DNA of 64,000 nt from Ziziphus jujuba (taxonomy: Eukaryota; Streptophyta; Magnoliopsida; Rosales; Rhamnaceae): assembly GCF_031755915.1 (NCBI RefSeq), contig NC_083383.1, positions 31,103,501-31,167,500 on the forward strand. Direction: 5' to 3'. Below the pieces are notes generated by a model. The model searched no databases and was not told the origin of the DNA. It was given only the letters and a program-made list of their open reading frames with translations. Positions 21,531-34,974 of this stretch are shown here, piece by piece. Position numbers and translations under genes: made by a program. Position 1 is the stretch's first letter, and the number at the start of each line of letters is the position of its first letter.

Positions 21531-23855
21531 TCATGAATCTGTCTCGATCCTTTTGAACCGTAATGGAACAGGTTTTTCCAACACAGAGACACTGATGTTA
21601 CTCCAAACGTCCAGTTTAGTTGGAAGCTGTGAAATTTTCTCGGCGATTTCCATGTCTTCAGGGAGAACCGAGCCAAAGACAGTGTATGCTTTCTTCCATT
21701 CAACATGGTTAGCCAGGCTGATAAAGAATTCAGGGCCAGAACCAATCCATGCAATTGATCCTCTTCGGATGATTGGGCAAACCTCTGTTGGAATCTCCTT
21801 GAAGATGGTCCCATGGGCTTCGAGTGTTCCTTGTATTAGTGCAAAAGGAGGTCCAAATGGGGCCTAACAAGTCATCCAATAAACTTTTGAGAAAGAAATA
21901 AATATGAAAAATAAAGCTGAGGAAGAAAAAGGAAAAAAGAAAAAAAGCAGCAGTCCTAGTATAACAATTTTTAAAGATGTTTGCATTGAGATTTCATATA
22001 TCAATTGCATATACGAAGAGGAATTGATGGTCATCTGCTGGCTTGACTGCCCAGAATCAAGAATGGGATAACATACAATTTCTATATGGTTTCCTTTTGA
22101 ATCCCAATAGCTTCCCCTGCTTTCTGCACGATAAAAGTGGCAACCCACAGAGTGATGCAATTGCGATAGCTCTAAAATGTAGAAAACAGAATGTGGGGCA
22201 CATTCAGGAAAAAGCTGCAGAAATTTAACATCACAAGAAAATTTGGAGATGATAGTTATATTATATATAGAGATTATGAAAACTTAATGAAAAATAATCA
22301 AGCTTGCATGCCATATAGGAAAATCTTGAGCATCTAAACTTGTGGACAAAACACTTACCTTTATACGAAGAATCCCATGTTCTGTTTCCAAACCAACTAT
22401 ACCCTGTCAGAGAAAATATGATAGAAGCGGTGAATTTAGAAATTTGAATTGGAACAAACAGTCATCCATAACGCAGATGAGTTCCAACTATACTAGTCTT
22501 CCAAAGTTACAGGTTAATCCTCAGCTCCACATTTCAAAAGCAGTTAGATTCAAATTATATATTGAAATTCTTTATAAACACTTGCTTGATTACAGGTAAA
22601 TAAGCAAGATTAGCGAGTGAAAGATTAAAGAATTGCAGCTTGAAGAGAAAAAAGAGGACAAGATTTGGCAGTTTTTAAAAATGGCTGCTTGAGAAGAAAC
22701 AAAGGTAATGAACACAGATGAATCACTTCACACATTGTGAGAGTTTTTGTCACGGCTAGCATAGAAAAATTATCATAATATCAATCTTTGGTTTATTCAC
22801 AAAGAATCAAAAACTCCTAAATGATATATTTCCAAATTCGAATTACATTACGAAAATAAAATACTGCCAAGCACATAACTTACCTCTCTTTTTGCAAAGA
22901 CAAGCCCAGAAGTCCATATAACCTGATCACCTGAGTCTCGCCGATCAGGCTCCAAGGAATTCTTTTGTTTTTTCAACCAGCACTGCAAGGACAAAGGAGG
23001 GTGGCTAAGATGTCAGAGAAAATGTATTAATTTGCCTTTTAAATTCCACAACATTAGAATATAAACTCTTAAGTAATGTGAGAAAAGCTAATTTCCATAA
23101 TGGTCACATTCATAATAGTTGATTCCTTGTTATGATGACATTGAACACATAATCATCCACTTAAATCAGCTGAGGTATAGTATTTGTAAGATAGAAAACT
23201 TGAATTCAAAAAAAAAAAAAAAAAAAAAAAAAATATTGTAACAAAATCAGTCAAACGGATACCTCAGACTTGAATTTCTTTGTTTCCTTTTCATGAACAA
23301 AAATGTTATTCAACAATTACTGAAATAAATACAAATATTATTCTTCATTTCTCCAACCTATGCCTCCTAAGTATAAAATCATATTATTGATAAACATGAC
23401 ATTGAAACTAGATGAACAACGAGAAATCATACCTCACCAAATCTAGGTCCACAAGCCTCTGGATTCCCACAAAACACCCATGAATCACAAGAACAAGGCC
23501 CATCTCTCCTACACATAGCCTTACACGCCATGCAACATTCCTCTGAAGAATTAACCTTAAAGTCAGAACCCCATTTCACAGCATCTCCCCAGAGCTCCAA
23601 ATGCTCAATCCCTCTGCAGCAAACTTCTTCTTTTCCTTCTTCTTCTTCTTCTTGTTCTTCTTTCTCTTCAGTCCCCAAATCTCCAACACCACCATATCCA
23701 TCCAGGTCAGAGATCGAAGTTTTTGTGATGCTGCTACTGGGATTGAAGACCACAGAGAGACAAAAATAGACCATGCAAAATGAGATTATACCCAACAAGA
23801 AAAGTATCAGAATGGTAAAACGGCCGGCTTCGGACTCGGTTTGACGGCGACCCAT
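21531..23855 (-). CDS. type II membrane protein with PAN/apple-like and cyclophilin-like domains
   Basis: Five coding exons (23855-23433, 22982-22884, 22403-22359, 22214-22077, 21863-21531), all GT-AG and phase 0, encode 345 residues. The start at 23855 puts MGRRQ just before a membrane helix at about 13-37; the frame is open upstream but unlike any family. A Glu-rich stretch follows (63-77). Then comes a Cys-rich PAN/apple-like region (about 79-146, eleven Cys), and then a cyclophilin-type domain from about 165 to the end. The cyclophilin part keeps the Arg of FHRVI as FYRAE, FFI and a Trp near EWKKAYTVFG, but lacks the usual active-site His after that Trp. Isomerase activity is therefore doubtful. 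A signal-anchor topology in the secretory system is inferred. Plants carry this two-domain protein as a conserved uncharacterised family. Confidence 0.8.
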
Positions 23856-26800
23856 TTGAGCTTGGGACTGGATTGGAAAAACCCAGCAGTGGTTTACCTT
23901 GATTCCAATTTTTCTTGTGGGTACGATGAATTTGATTAAACAGGAAAAGTAAAGCAATAAGCTTTTTGGGTAGAAAATTGTGTATAGCAGCCAATCGTGG
24001 CTGGATTTCGATAAGAATGGAAACTGGAAGGCCTTTTTGTTGACATCCGGAAATGGAGACACGTTCAACCTCTTCCACTTTGTCTGTATTCTGCTCCAAC
24101 AATAACAAAGAATTTTGTGTTTTTTTTTTTTTTTTTTTGGGTTAAAGATCAGTTTTCAATTTTTTGTTCCGTTATGGAATTTAGCATAAATGAATATAAT
24201 ATTGTTTTTAATTTTATTTATTCATTTTTTACCGATTTTATTATTTCAATTATTTACAATTTTATGTGTTTGGTAAATTTTCCTAATGGGATTTGAGGCT
24301 GGAACGTGCGATTCAAAAATCATAAAAATCAAAAATAAAATATAATTCCTTAGCTCAACAACTTGAGATTTTTATAATGAGAACCAGATTTGATATCATA
24401 AATAAAAATAATTTCACATTATACCATAAATAAAAATAATTTCACATTACTTTTTATTTTTATTTATTAACTTATATCATATAATACGCTTCTGACAAAA
24501 ATAATATTTTCATATTTAGTTTATAGGAAAATTTTATTTTACTATTAACAGCTTATATAATAGAACACAAGTTTCAGCAAGATTTGTTATGATTGTAACT
24601 AATAATGACAGAAAATATTTTGTTCATGAACCAATACTTCATTTCCGGTGGTCGAGATCTCATAATATTATTGTTACATTTTCACTAAAGGTCATGAAAA
24701 AAATTTTGCTTATCTCGCAATTACGAAATATATTAAATTTATTAATATAAAAAACGAATATGATTAATTATTTTCTTTTATCCAAACATTCCATTTATAG
24801 CTTGATCATTATAAAAGTCATAACAGTATTGTTACATTGTCGCCAGAAGTCATGAAAATATTTATGCTTATCTCGTGAATACAATTTTTGAAAAAAACGA
24901 ATATGATTAATCATTTTTCTTATCCAAACAAACCATTTATAGTTTTTATCATAATTAAATTCACCTCCCATTGGACGAGTGAACCAAAAAAGACATTACC
25001 GGGGAAAAATAATTACTACTCAAAAAGAGTATGCTTAACTTATTTCAAGAATTTAGTATAGCATATAAAATTTGACTAAAATTTCATTTTATGCCAATAG
25101 ATTTACCAACCATTGCCCGAGATCGTGGTTCCTAATGTAATCTATGTGGTTAGCAACTTCGTTTTTGGTCTCAAAGTTACCAAGGCTATTTACCTTGTAC
25201 AAAGTTTAGCCATTTGAAACGTGCAACCATTTGAAAAATACAAACAAAAAAATTCCAAAAAGTAAAAAATTGCAAAGTTTCTTGGCCTGAACTTCTGAAT
25301 AATGATCTAAATAATATTAAGCAAATGGTAGTACAATTCCTCTCACACACACACTCTCTCTCACACTCACACTGTTCACTAATCAATTGCAAACACTGAC
25401 GGACTTGCAAAATTTTTTTTTTTTTTCCACAGCCTAGCAAAATAACTTAAGAACTTTAAGAAGTCGCATATTGAATGCAGAGAAATACAAAACCTTTTTT
25501 TTTTTTTTTTTCTAAACCTGCTAAAGAAGAAAATGTATTAAATTCAGATAATGAGCACAAGATGCCATAGGTACTTGTGTAAACTAGACGGTCGATGATT
25601 CACCACACCATCCCAAACTCTGAAAAATCTTCATCTACCAATGGCACTAGAAATTTGGTTGGTTCCTTTGAACTACTGGCACTAAAGGAGTCCTAAATCA
25701 TAACAAAAATGTATAGTGCAAACCTAATCTAATTCTAACAAAACCATTAAACAATCCTAACATCCTCAGTCCTGTAAAAACAGGGAAAAACAAAAAAAAA
25801 GTGTACTAATGCTACGTGACCCAGGCAGTAACCAGTATTTTGCATTCTTGTACAACTTCAAACCATAAGGCATGCAATACATGACCATGGTCACTGGTCA
25901 TTCGATATTTCACGAAAGAAGAAACATAGAAAAGCTCTCCTTATCAAACCATGCCAATTAACCTTGTTCTCACACACCTCCCATTGTTTGTAAATTTCTC
26001 AATACGTAGGAAGAAATAATAGGCGCAAGTATCCTAAACCAAAAACTCCTTCCACTCCATAGTTACTGATGAATATATAAACCTTACAACTAACAGCGAT
26101 GTCTCGTTTTAGAATACCAACCAAAACTTATAAACCATGCAAAGAAAATTCCATGTCAACATTCTATTACTACAACCTGTACTTTATGGCTATTCTAGAA
26201 AGCTGAATAGTTCCCTTTAGCCTTCAATTTATGGTTAAATCACTTCCTTTATAATTCAAGGTAAAAGTACTTAAATGACTAAATGTCCATTATAATCAGA
26301 ATGTCTTCTAAATATAAACCAGCACCTTCGCAGAGGATTGAAGATAACAAAACATCCAGAATACCTTTAATCATATACAGAAAAGCCTCATTCTCTTAAC
26401 AAAGTCTGTCCAAAAGAACAGATCATGTAGCATACCTCGACATTGTCCATTACGAGGTTCTCATAGAAGATAGTTATATAGAAGATGAAATTCATACATA
26501 TCACATATCGCTTCTTTGTTTCATCTTTGAATAGCTCAAGCTCCCTTTACAGCACACTATTTATCACCTGACACAATTCCCCATTCGTAAAGATCTGAAA
26601 GGGCTTGAACCAATACAGCCCTTTTGTACCATATTTGAAATTCTTGGAACATATAGAGGCTATTAAACTTGGCAACATTCTCTGTCCAGAACTGTAGGCA
26701 TCATAATAATGCATACGCTTCAAATTGCCCACATCCTACAGCAGCCTCTTTGTCATGTCATATCTGTTCCATGGACAAATTCACTTGTAACCATAAAGCT

Positions 26801-26961
26801 CTGTTTCACTAATCACATCACTTTTGGAAAACAGAGAGCCATGCCTTCAGGAAACTAAGGTCCCCAGTAGAAAGTAGTAACAGAAACCTTGGCGGATAAT
26901 TACTAACTAAAATGCACCTAAGAAACAAAAAAGACTCAAATAAATAAAAATCAAAATTACC
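23856..26961. other. intergenic and probable 3' UTR of the RRM gene
   Basis: AT-rich from 24110 to about 25500 with poly-T tracts; no coding signal. The part from about 25500 to 26960 is less AT-rich and is probably the 3' UTR of the minus-strand RRM gene. A GTAATT donor sits directly after the RRM stop codon, and a possible acceptor (TTAG) lies near 26920, which suggests a 3' UTR intron. No further gene recognised. Confidence 0.45.
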
Positions 26962-29900
26962 TCAGTAGTATGAACCAGAACCACCGCTACCCACATAGCC
27001 ACTTCCGCCCACACCACGACTAGAGTACATAGATGTGTAAGAGCTGCCACCAACCTACAGTACCAAGAAAAGAAACATAATTTGTTCAAAGCAGCAAATA
27101 CCAAAAATAATCAATTTATTAATAGATAAGGCTAGGATCATACATCAGAACCACGAGATATATATTCACCACCATAGCTTGATGAGTACATTCCACCGAC
27201 ATCACTACCACTATAGGAACCTGGAAAAAATTGAAACTTACCTTTAAGTAGAAAATTCCATAGGCACATATTAAACATGCATACCAGCTTAATATCCATG
27301 GTCAACTCACCTCCTCCATAACTCATGCCTTGACGGCTACTGCTATAAAGCCCATGTGAATCCTGACTAGTTCTGCTGCTACTGCTATATCCTAAATTGG
27401 GTCTCCCAAGCCTACATACAACAGAATTAGGAAGATCAGTTGTAACGCTGGCACTTACAGTTACAGAAGTACATAGCAAGATTTCATTTCAAAGGACAAA
27501 AACAAACCTATCACCGTAAGCATCCCCATATTGAGAAGCACTGCTCCCATATTCATAATCCAGGCGTGGCCTCGATTGGCGTATGCTTGCATCAGCATAA
27601 CGTGGGGGAACATCATCCTAGCATGACAGGATATATATCACTTAAAAGTCTTAAACATATAATCCCATAGAGGGAATGCAAATGACAGAAAATGGCATTC
27701 TAGAATGACAAATTTAAAACCAACCAGAGAAGAGTATGGGCGTTTTGAGCCAGAAATAGAATCATAATCACGTGCACGTCCTTCACGGTAACTAGGAGGA
27801 GGAGGAGGTGGTCGTTCAAACCTTTGACCATACGCATCATCTACATAAGCTCTTCTAGTGGCTGTACGAGACGTAGTTCTAGGTAAATCAGAATAGCCAG
27901 GACCACGGGAAGAGTAGTCATCTCTATATGATGTGCGTCTTTCTGGGACAAGCCTGGAACCATAATCTGCAGGAACTCTGCTTCTTGGAGGAGGAAGCTC
28001 ATCACGCCGACTGTATTCCCTTTTCAAGCTACTCTTTGTGTATGATGGAACTACAAACAATATGGATACCATTACAAACCATATAAATGAAAAAGTAACA
28101 TACACGAAAGTTTATGATAAAATCAATGCATACCAGGTGCCCTCCTGTCATACGACCTAGGAGGAGGGGCCAAAGGCCTGCCTCTAGAAGGCATTGACAT
28201 CACAGGTCGCCTATCTCTCAATCCAACAGGCCTCTTCATACTAGGTGGAGGCAAACGACTTCCAACTCCTCTTACCCCACGCATAGGGAGACTACGTGGT
28301 GGTGCTGGACGACCCCAGGAGCCCCTTACCGCTCTGGCAGCCCCATGCACAGATCGAAAATCTCCACGACCAACATGTTTTCCTTTACCTCTTTGAAGTG
28401 GTCTTGACAATCTAGCCCTAACTTTAGCCTGAAATATAACCATAATCTCATATAAATCCATGTCCAACTAGTTCTAACCATATTATAGCTGATGAGGCAT
28501 ATAGAAATAGGAAAGTGCAATAGAGCAATATGAAGCAAGACAAACCTTGTGGTCTCCTTCACCTAACTCTGCATTGTTAATGCTCTTGGCACAGGTCACC
28601 GCAGCATCATGACTGTCAAAGGTAATAAAACCAAAATCTTTTCTCTTAGCCGATGGCATGTTCCTAGCAAGTTCAATTTTTTCAATCTCGCCATATTTCT
28701 TTAGAATGTCCTTGACACGATCCTCATCCCATGAAGCAGGCAGGCCATCCACAAATACAGTTTTAACCTGTTAATCAATAGATAGGATTACATTTCAAAT
28801 TCCCTTTTTATACATAAAAAGTCAGCTTTATACTTATCATTAAAAAATAAATTAATTAATTAATTAAAAAAAATTAAATTAAAACAAAAAAACACACACA
28901 CACACACACACAAAAGAATATATAACATATGCACCAACGAATATATCCAACTTGCTCAGTGTAGCACATAGGCATTTCAAATTCAACAGCTAGGTACATA
29001 AAAAGAAGACTAATGGAAGCAACCAGAGTAAAATATTCTAAATAGCTTTCATAATTCAAACCAAGAGAACATGTTGCTAGCCCCAAATATAAATGGACCA
29101 TCCACATAACAGCCAAACAAATCAAAACATAGTTTTGTCCTGAATTTGAATCCCAAACAGAAACAAAGAAATGAGACCCAAGCGATTACCTGTGCCATAA
29201 TTTCATCACCAGGGTCAATGAAGGAATCAGCAAATGAAACCTTTGCAGGCCTGTCAACACCAAACACAACATCTCTCTTTTGAAGACGCTTAAAAGCATC
29301 CATGGCATCTGAGCGAGATGAAAACTCCAAAAAAGCAAACCCTCGATTCATTCCTTCATTATTGCTATCTTCTACTAATGTCAAATCCTCGACATTATCC
29401 ACTCCATAATACTTCAATCTCTCTTTCAACTGAAACCATGACCGTAATAAAAAGAATCAGGCATTCAGAAACTCTTATAACCACTACACTGAGAAATTTG
29501 TTCTAGTGATAACCACCAAAAGATGACATTATATTAACCAATATACTTACAGCTTCCTTTTTCCATGTCTTGCTTATGTTACCCAGAAAAAGGGTGTCAC
29601 TGTCCTGACTTGGAGTAACACCGCATTGTTTTCCATTAATCTGGAATGTCATTTGTTGAAAGAGCATATTTAATATATAAAAAAAAAATGTCAGTTTCAA
29701 TTTAAACTATACGAAGATCAATGATTACCACTGGATTTTTTAGCTCAGTAACAGCTCGTTTAGCTTGTTCAACTTTTGCAAAACGTAAAAATGCAAAACC
29801 CTTATTTTTCTTGGTTTGAGGATTCATCATCAATCTGACTTCAGTAACTTCGCCAACAGCAGCGAAAACTTTCCTAAGATCATCCTCAGTTGCATCCTTG

Positions 29901-31436
29901 TCTAGACCACCAACAAATACTTCAAATTCCTTACGTTTGCGCCTCTCCTTGACAAGTTCATGATGGTCATCTTCCTCGCCATCAACTGTTTCCACATGCT
30001 CCCGTTCTTCAACAACATGCTCCTCATATTCTTCTCCCTCTAGTTCTTCATGGACATCTTCCAGTTCCTCCTCAGCCATATCCCCCTCATCTTCTTCACC
30101 TACATTATCCTCATGTTCATCACCCTCATCTACAATCTCATGGTCCTCATCTTGGTCAATTTCTTTGTCATCATAATCAACCCCACTATATTCTTCAACT
30201 TCATATTCAGGTTCATTATCCTCCAAGTCTAACCGTTCATCTTTTTCATACTCATCAACAGACTCTTTCATTTTGTCTTCTTCTGTAATGAAATTAATTT
30301 TTATGTTTCAACCAGTTAAGAGTGAACCAAATAATTATGCCGAAGGAAATATCCAACGTAAGTAAACAAGAGACAATCCTCAACCGTTTTAATACAAGAA
30401 GGAGTTCCAAAATTATCCCAAAATTATCCTCATATTACATCACCTCAAAACCATGAAATCAATTAAAGAGAGACAATAAACCAGCAAGATCCAATTCCAC
30501 AGAGTCAGACATTTTTATAAGCTTCTAAAGGAAGATTTTGAAAATAAAACAATAACGCAACCCGCTGCTAATGGCAGACCTTTTATAGTGACAATTAATG
30601 CTATTATACGAACGTGCAAGCATAGTCATAGCTACAACTGCTTAAGCCTCAAAAATTGCCCGAGTACAAAATTCTAAAACTTAACACTCCAATCCAATTC
30701 ATAGCGTTCCAATTCCTCTAATTTCTTGTTCTCGGGTGGATTGTTTACATCTTTAAACTCAGGAAAATTACAGAACTCGAAACAAGTATGCATACAATTA
30801 AAAGCTCCAACAAGTCATAAGAAACCCCAAAAAAAGAAGGCAATTTTTCACCAAAACTGGTCGACGATCAAAAGATGAGAAGGCAACCTATATGGAGCCA
30901 AACAAACAGCGATTACGAAGGAACGCACAATAGAGATGGAATTTTGCACCAACCAGAAAATAAATAAATTTTGGGCAATTTCAATAACCCATCACGAAAC
31001 CACACAAACAGAGAACAAAAAGCGAATAGAAGTTTTTAAGAAAAAAAAAAAAAATTATAGTCAGCAGTCCATTATGATCTAAAAATTTGATCAACCCAAA
31101 TCAAAGTAACTTACTTTTCAAACCGTTCGGGTCTGATTTGGCTTCTTCTTTGTGGTACGAAGCCTGCTGATGATCCACAGTGACGGTCATCTTCTCAACG
31201 ACAGGTCGTTCCTCAGCAACAACAACAACCGGCTTTTCCTCGAAGATTGGCTTCTGTTCAATCTTGACTTCTTCCTTCGCTTCGACGACCGGCACAGAGA
31301 CCTCCTCACCCTTGACGGGCTCTTCGTGAGTCTCCGGCGGCTGCTGATTCTGTGACTTTGCGGCCCCTCTAGTGGCTCTAGGTGTCCTCCTCGTCCCCGC
31401 CGATGCAGCCCCTCTTTTCGCCGTTCTTGGAGGCAT
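26962..31436 (-). CDS. three-RRM hnRNP Q/R-like RNA-binding protein (LIF2-related group)
   Basis: Eleven coding exons give 809 residues with every junction in phase: 31436-31115, 30282-29729, 29640-29551, 29429-29190, 28767-28546, 28428-28134, 28050-27725, 27617-27508, 27411-27311, 27220-27144, 27054-26962. A basic start (MPPRTAKRGA) is followed by a long Glu/Asp-rich region (about 110-215). RRM1 (226-292) has RNP motifs VFVGGL and KGFAFLRF; RRM2 (306-400) has LFLGNI and RGFAFLEF; RRM3 (404-476) has VFVDGL and KDFGFITF. The tail (477-809) is rich in Arg-Gly/Pro, then Ser-Tyr-Gly. This is the plant hnRNP-Q/R architecture; the Arabidopsis relative LIF2 works with the Polycomb protein LHP1. Nuclear RNA processing or chromatin-linked roles are inferred. 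The promoter carries telo-boxes. Confidence 0.9.
28885..28912. repeat. (AC)n microsatellite in an intron of the RRM gene
   Basis: A CA-dinucleotide run in the intron between the fourth and fifth coding exons (28768-29189), preceded by an AATT/A-rich tract. Confidence 0.8.
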
Positions 31437-31552
31437 TCTTGTTTCACAATAAATAGAATCCTACCAAAATCAACTACGAATTTCCACTATTTGGGAATAA
31501 GAAAGCACCAAAAAAAATCCCTAACTTTACGATTCTGAATTAAGGACGAGTC

Positions 31553-31727
31553 AAAACCCTAATAGGATTCGAAATAGAGAAGGGAAAAAAAAAAAAAAAA
31601 TCCAAATTCCTATTGGTAACTTGATAAATTAGCAAGGAATTAAAAAAAAAAATTTCAGAAAGAGGTTCGGATTTTGATTCGAAAATTGTCTGTGAAACCC
31701 TAAGAGAGAGAGAGAGAGAAACCCTAG
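31553..31727. promoter_or_regulatory. three telo-boxes and a GA tract upstream of the RRM gene
   Basis: AAACCCTA-type motifs end at about 31562 and lie at 31695-31703 and 31719-31727, the last two flanking a (GA)8 run. They lie 120-290 bp upstream of the ATG at 31436, in the promoter or leader. Telo-boxes mark growth- and translation-coupled plant promoters. Confidence 0.5.
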
Positions 31728-33575
31728 AAATACACAGAAAAATAGGAAGTCTTTCAGGACCCTTTTTATTAATTATGTTTTTTGGTAAGAAGACTTTCAG
31801 GTCTTTTGTTTGTTCTAAAATAAACATTTATTTATGAAAAAAAATAAAAATTATATTACTGTAATGTATATGGGAAAGCGAATTTTCTGTTGGCGTGAGT
31901 CACATGGTGGCCACGTGGAAGACGAATATTGGCTGAAGAAGGGTATAACGGCTGTTGAAAAGGTTTTAGTACACGTGGCATCTTTGATGGTGGGTACTAT
32001 GAGATATTGGATCAGAATACCAAAAATTTTAGAGTAACATGTTGCCGGCCCAACTGTTTTGGTGGATCACTTCTTGTTATGGTGATCCTCAAATCACAAT
32101 AAAATTAAAATTAATAAAATAAAATAATCTATATATGTAATATTATATAAATATGGTGTCCTAAAATATTGTATAACATGTGGTTTTACAGTTCAGGCCA
32201 TATTTAAATCGATATTTGTTAAAAAAAATATTGTCACATTTAAATCGATATTTATTAGGAAAAAAATATAGATTTTGCTGTTTATATTATGTATGCATAT
32301 ATAACAAAAATCAACATTTTTTTTTTAACATAATTTAGGTGTAGTCTATATTGTGAAACAAAATATTGTATACAGAGAAAACAGAATCATAGATAAAGTT
32401 TAGTCTACATAGTTTGAATCAATTAATATTTTTTCACCATTTTATTTTTTTTTTATATAAAAAAAATATGATACTCAATATATTGAGAACAATTGTAAAA
32501 GAATTTACCCAAAAAAAATTGTGAAGATATTTATGCAGAAAAATGCATTAATTAGTTAACTATACCAATTAACTGTTGTATTACCAAAATACCAACTAAC
32601 TGTTGGAGGATTTTTTTTTTTTTTTTTCATGTGCATGAATGTTCAAATTAAACAATAGTATTTTTTTTTTTCTATCCCCAAAAAAAAAAAATTAATGGTA
32701 GTTTCATACTCTGGCACTTTGACAAATGTTTTATGACTTCTCATCCATTTTATGGTCAATTGAGGATTAGGAGTTTTTTTCCCATTAGTGACTTTTAAAA
32801 AAAATAAAAATAAAAAAGTCTTCATATGATACATTGACCCCAAAAAAAAAACATTGTGATAACTAAAAAAATTCGATGAGTCATTCAAACACTAGGTTTA
32901 AGAATCTATTCAAAAGAACTTTTTTTTAGCAAAGCTTTTTTATTTTTATCTGAAAACTTTTATTTAATTGTCAAAATTTTTTTATTAAAAAATAAAAGTA
33001 TTTGGTAATAATTAGTAAATACTTGTTCATTAAAAAAAAAAATTTTAAATCATTTTAAATAATTTTAAATTTATTCTTATTTAAAAAAAATTATTAAATT
33101 ATATAAAAAAACATTTAATCCAATTTTTTTATTTACAACTAAACATTTAATAATTTTTTAATAAATCTTTTAAAAAATTTATTATACATAAAAATATACT
33201 TACATCAGTTATATACATATACTAAAATATAAACACGTCAGCTTTTGGAAATTAAGAGGAAGGAAGAAGAATATACAAGGAAATTGTGCTTTTACCTTTT
33301 CTCACACCACCATTATTAAAAATGAATAAACTAATATAGTTTCTCAAAATCTGAATTGCAAACAACACATGTAACAGAAAAAAATTTCATATTTACACAA
33401 GAAAATAAATAAATAAAATTGCCATGGACACAAACAAAATCATTAATAAATCCCAATATTATGGATAACAACTCCACCGCTCATTAAGTATGAGCAAAAA
33501 ATACGTGTTAAGACAACTTTCTCATATTTCATAATTAAAGCCCAAAAGCCTAGATCTTAGATGGCAAAAACTGGA
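31728..33575. other. intergenic, no gene seen
   Basis: Very AT-rich with many A/T runs. Nothing recognised. The right edge holds the left copy of the LINE target duplication (33565-33575). Confidence 0.5.
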
Positions 33576-34974
33576 ACCAGATTCAAAGATGTATGTTTCA
33601 AGATTCATTACCAGGAAAAAAAAAAAAAAAAGGCTGTATGTTTCAAGATTGAAGATGGCTTATCTGTTAATCCTTGAAAGGATCCATGGTTTCTGTGATT
33701 GCAAGGGAAAATTCAACGTACGAAAGAAGGAGTAGAGGTGGAGTTTGTCAATGGAAAGGCAGATTTTTGGTGATCATTAAAGTCTTCTAATATTTGGAAT
33801 ATGGAATTAATTAAAGTCTTATAATTAGCAGGTTGGAGTTGCCTAGACTTAATTGTGATGATAAATTGTTGTGGTTGAGGAACAAAGCCGGAACCTTTTC
33901 AATCAAGAGTTATTATCTTTTTGATCAGGAGGATAATTTCAATTGGGAGGTCGGAAGCTTATGTACTTAGAATTGGAAGGCTAAGATTCATGAAAGGCTC
34001 AAAATATTTTATGTGTAGGTTACTCTCGAATATTTTGCTAGCCAAATCTGTTATATGGTCGAGAAATGGGAAAGGAGATGGGGTGTTCTAACTTTTGTGG
34101 TGGTGAAGAAGAATCATCTCTGCATCAATTCAAACGGTATCACTTTTATCAGAGCAGTGGCTTTTAGTAATAAGTGGGGATTATTCTTGGACACCCTAGA
34201 CAGTAACACTGATTCTTTAGAGGCTCTTGTTGGTTGGTGTTTAGAGCTAGCATTGATTTGATGAATGTAAAGTCGAAGAAGAATTTATTTACTCTCATGT
34301 TGGAATATGAGGAATAGGAGAATCTTTGAAGGTAAGAAGTCCATTAGCCAAGCAGTGAGCTTTCTGGAAGCTATGGTGTGGAGGAGCATTCCATTATTCA
34401 CAAGAAAATAGGCCAGAACCATCTGTTAGACCTTTAAGGAGTGCCAAATGGATTCTAACCTCAGAAGGGTGGATCATGGTAAATGTTGATGCTGCTACAA
34501 GCATGGAAAAAATTGCTGTTGCCATGGTCTTCAGGGATTTTAAACGAAAAGTCTTATTTCTGGGAACCTAGATTCTTCATTCCTCTCCCCAAGAACTGGC
34601 AGAGATTAAGGGTTTGGAATGTGCCTCTGATATTGCTGAAGAAAGATCCTGGAGGAAAGTGTGAGTGACACTGCGATGCTCAAGTTGTGGTGAATGGAAT
34701 CACCTCTGCAGAATAGATTCGTCCCTTATGCTCCGAATAATTTATGGACTGATTGAGAGGCTAATAAAGCAGCAGATATAGCTGCAAAATCCTCCATTCA
34801 GAGCTTAGTAGAATCTTCTTTTGAGGTTACGCCTCCTGTTTTAGGTGCCCACTTGCTGACACAGGAATTTGATTGTTCCTCCTCTTTGTAATCCCTTTTT
34901 GGGGTTTTCCAATTTGTGCTTTAAATGAAGATCAAGTAATATTAAGAATAAAAAATAAAAATAAAAATAGTTGA
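33576..34974 (+). mobile_element. 5'-truncated non-LTR retrotransposon (LINE) remnant
   Basis: Broken reading frames resemble the 3' half of a plant L1-type LINE. The reverse-transcriptase zinc-binding region has KLLWLRNKAGTFSIKSYY near 33855, followed by KAKIHERLKIF near 33980. An RNase H-like domain follows at about 34450-34840 (WIMVNVDAATS, SSPQELAEIKGLECA). The 3' end has the usual TTTGTAATCCC...AAATGAAGATC trailer and an A-rich tail (about 34945-34970). An 11-bp candidate target duplication CAAAAACTGGA flanks it at 33565-33575 and 34975-34985. Many stops and frameshifts; not active. Confidence 0.75.

Noticed and set aside
23530..23783. Plus-strand Ser/Phe-rich frames near 23.6 kb
   Set aside because: Mirror of the GAA-repeat acidic linker of the cyclophilin-like gene.
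30050..30232. 60-residue plus-strand hydrophobic frame in the RRM gene
   Set aside because: Antisense to the GAA/GAT-rich acidic exon, which produces Phe/Ile codons on the other strand.
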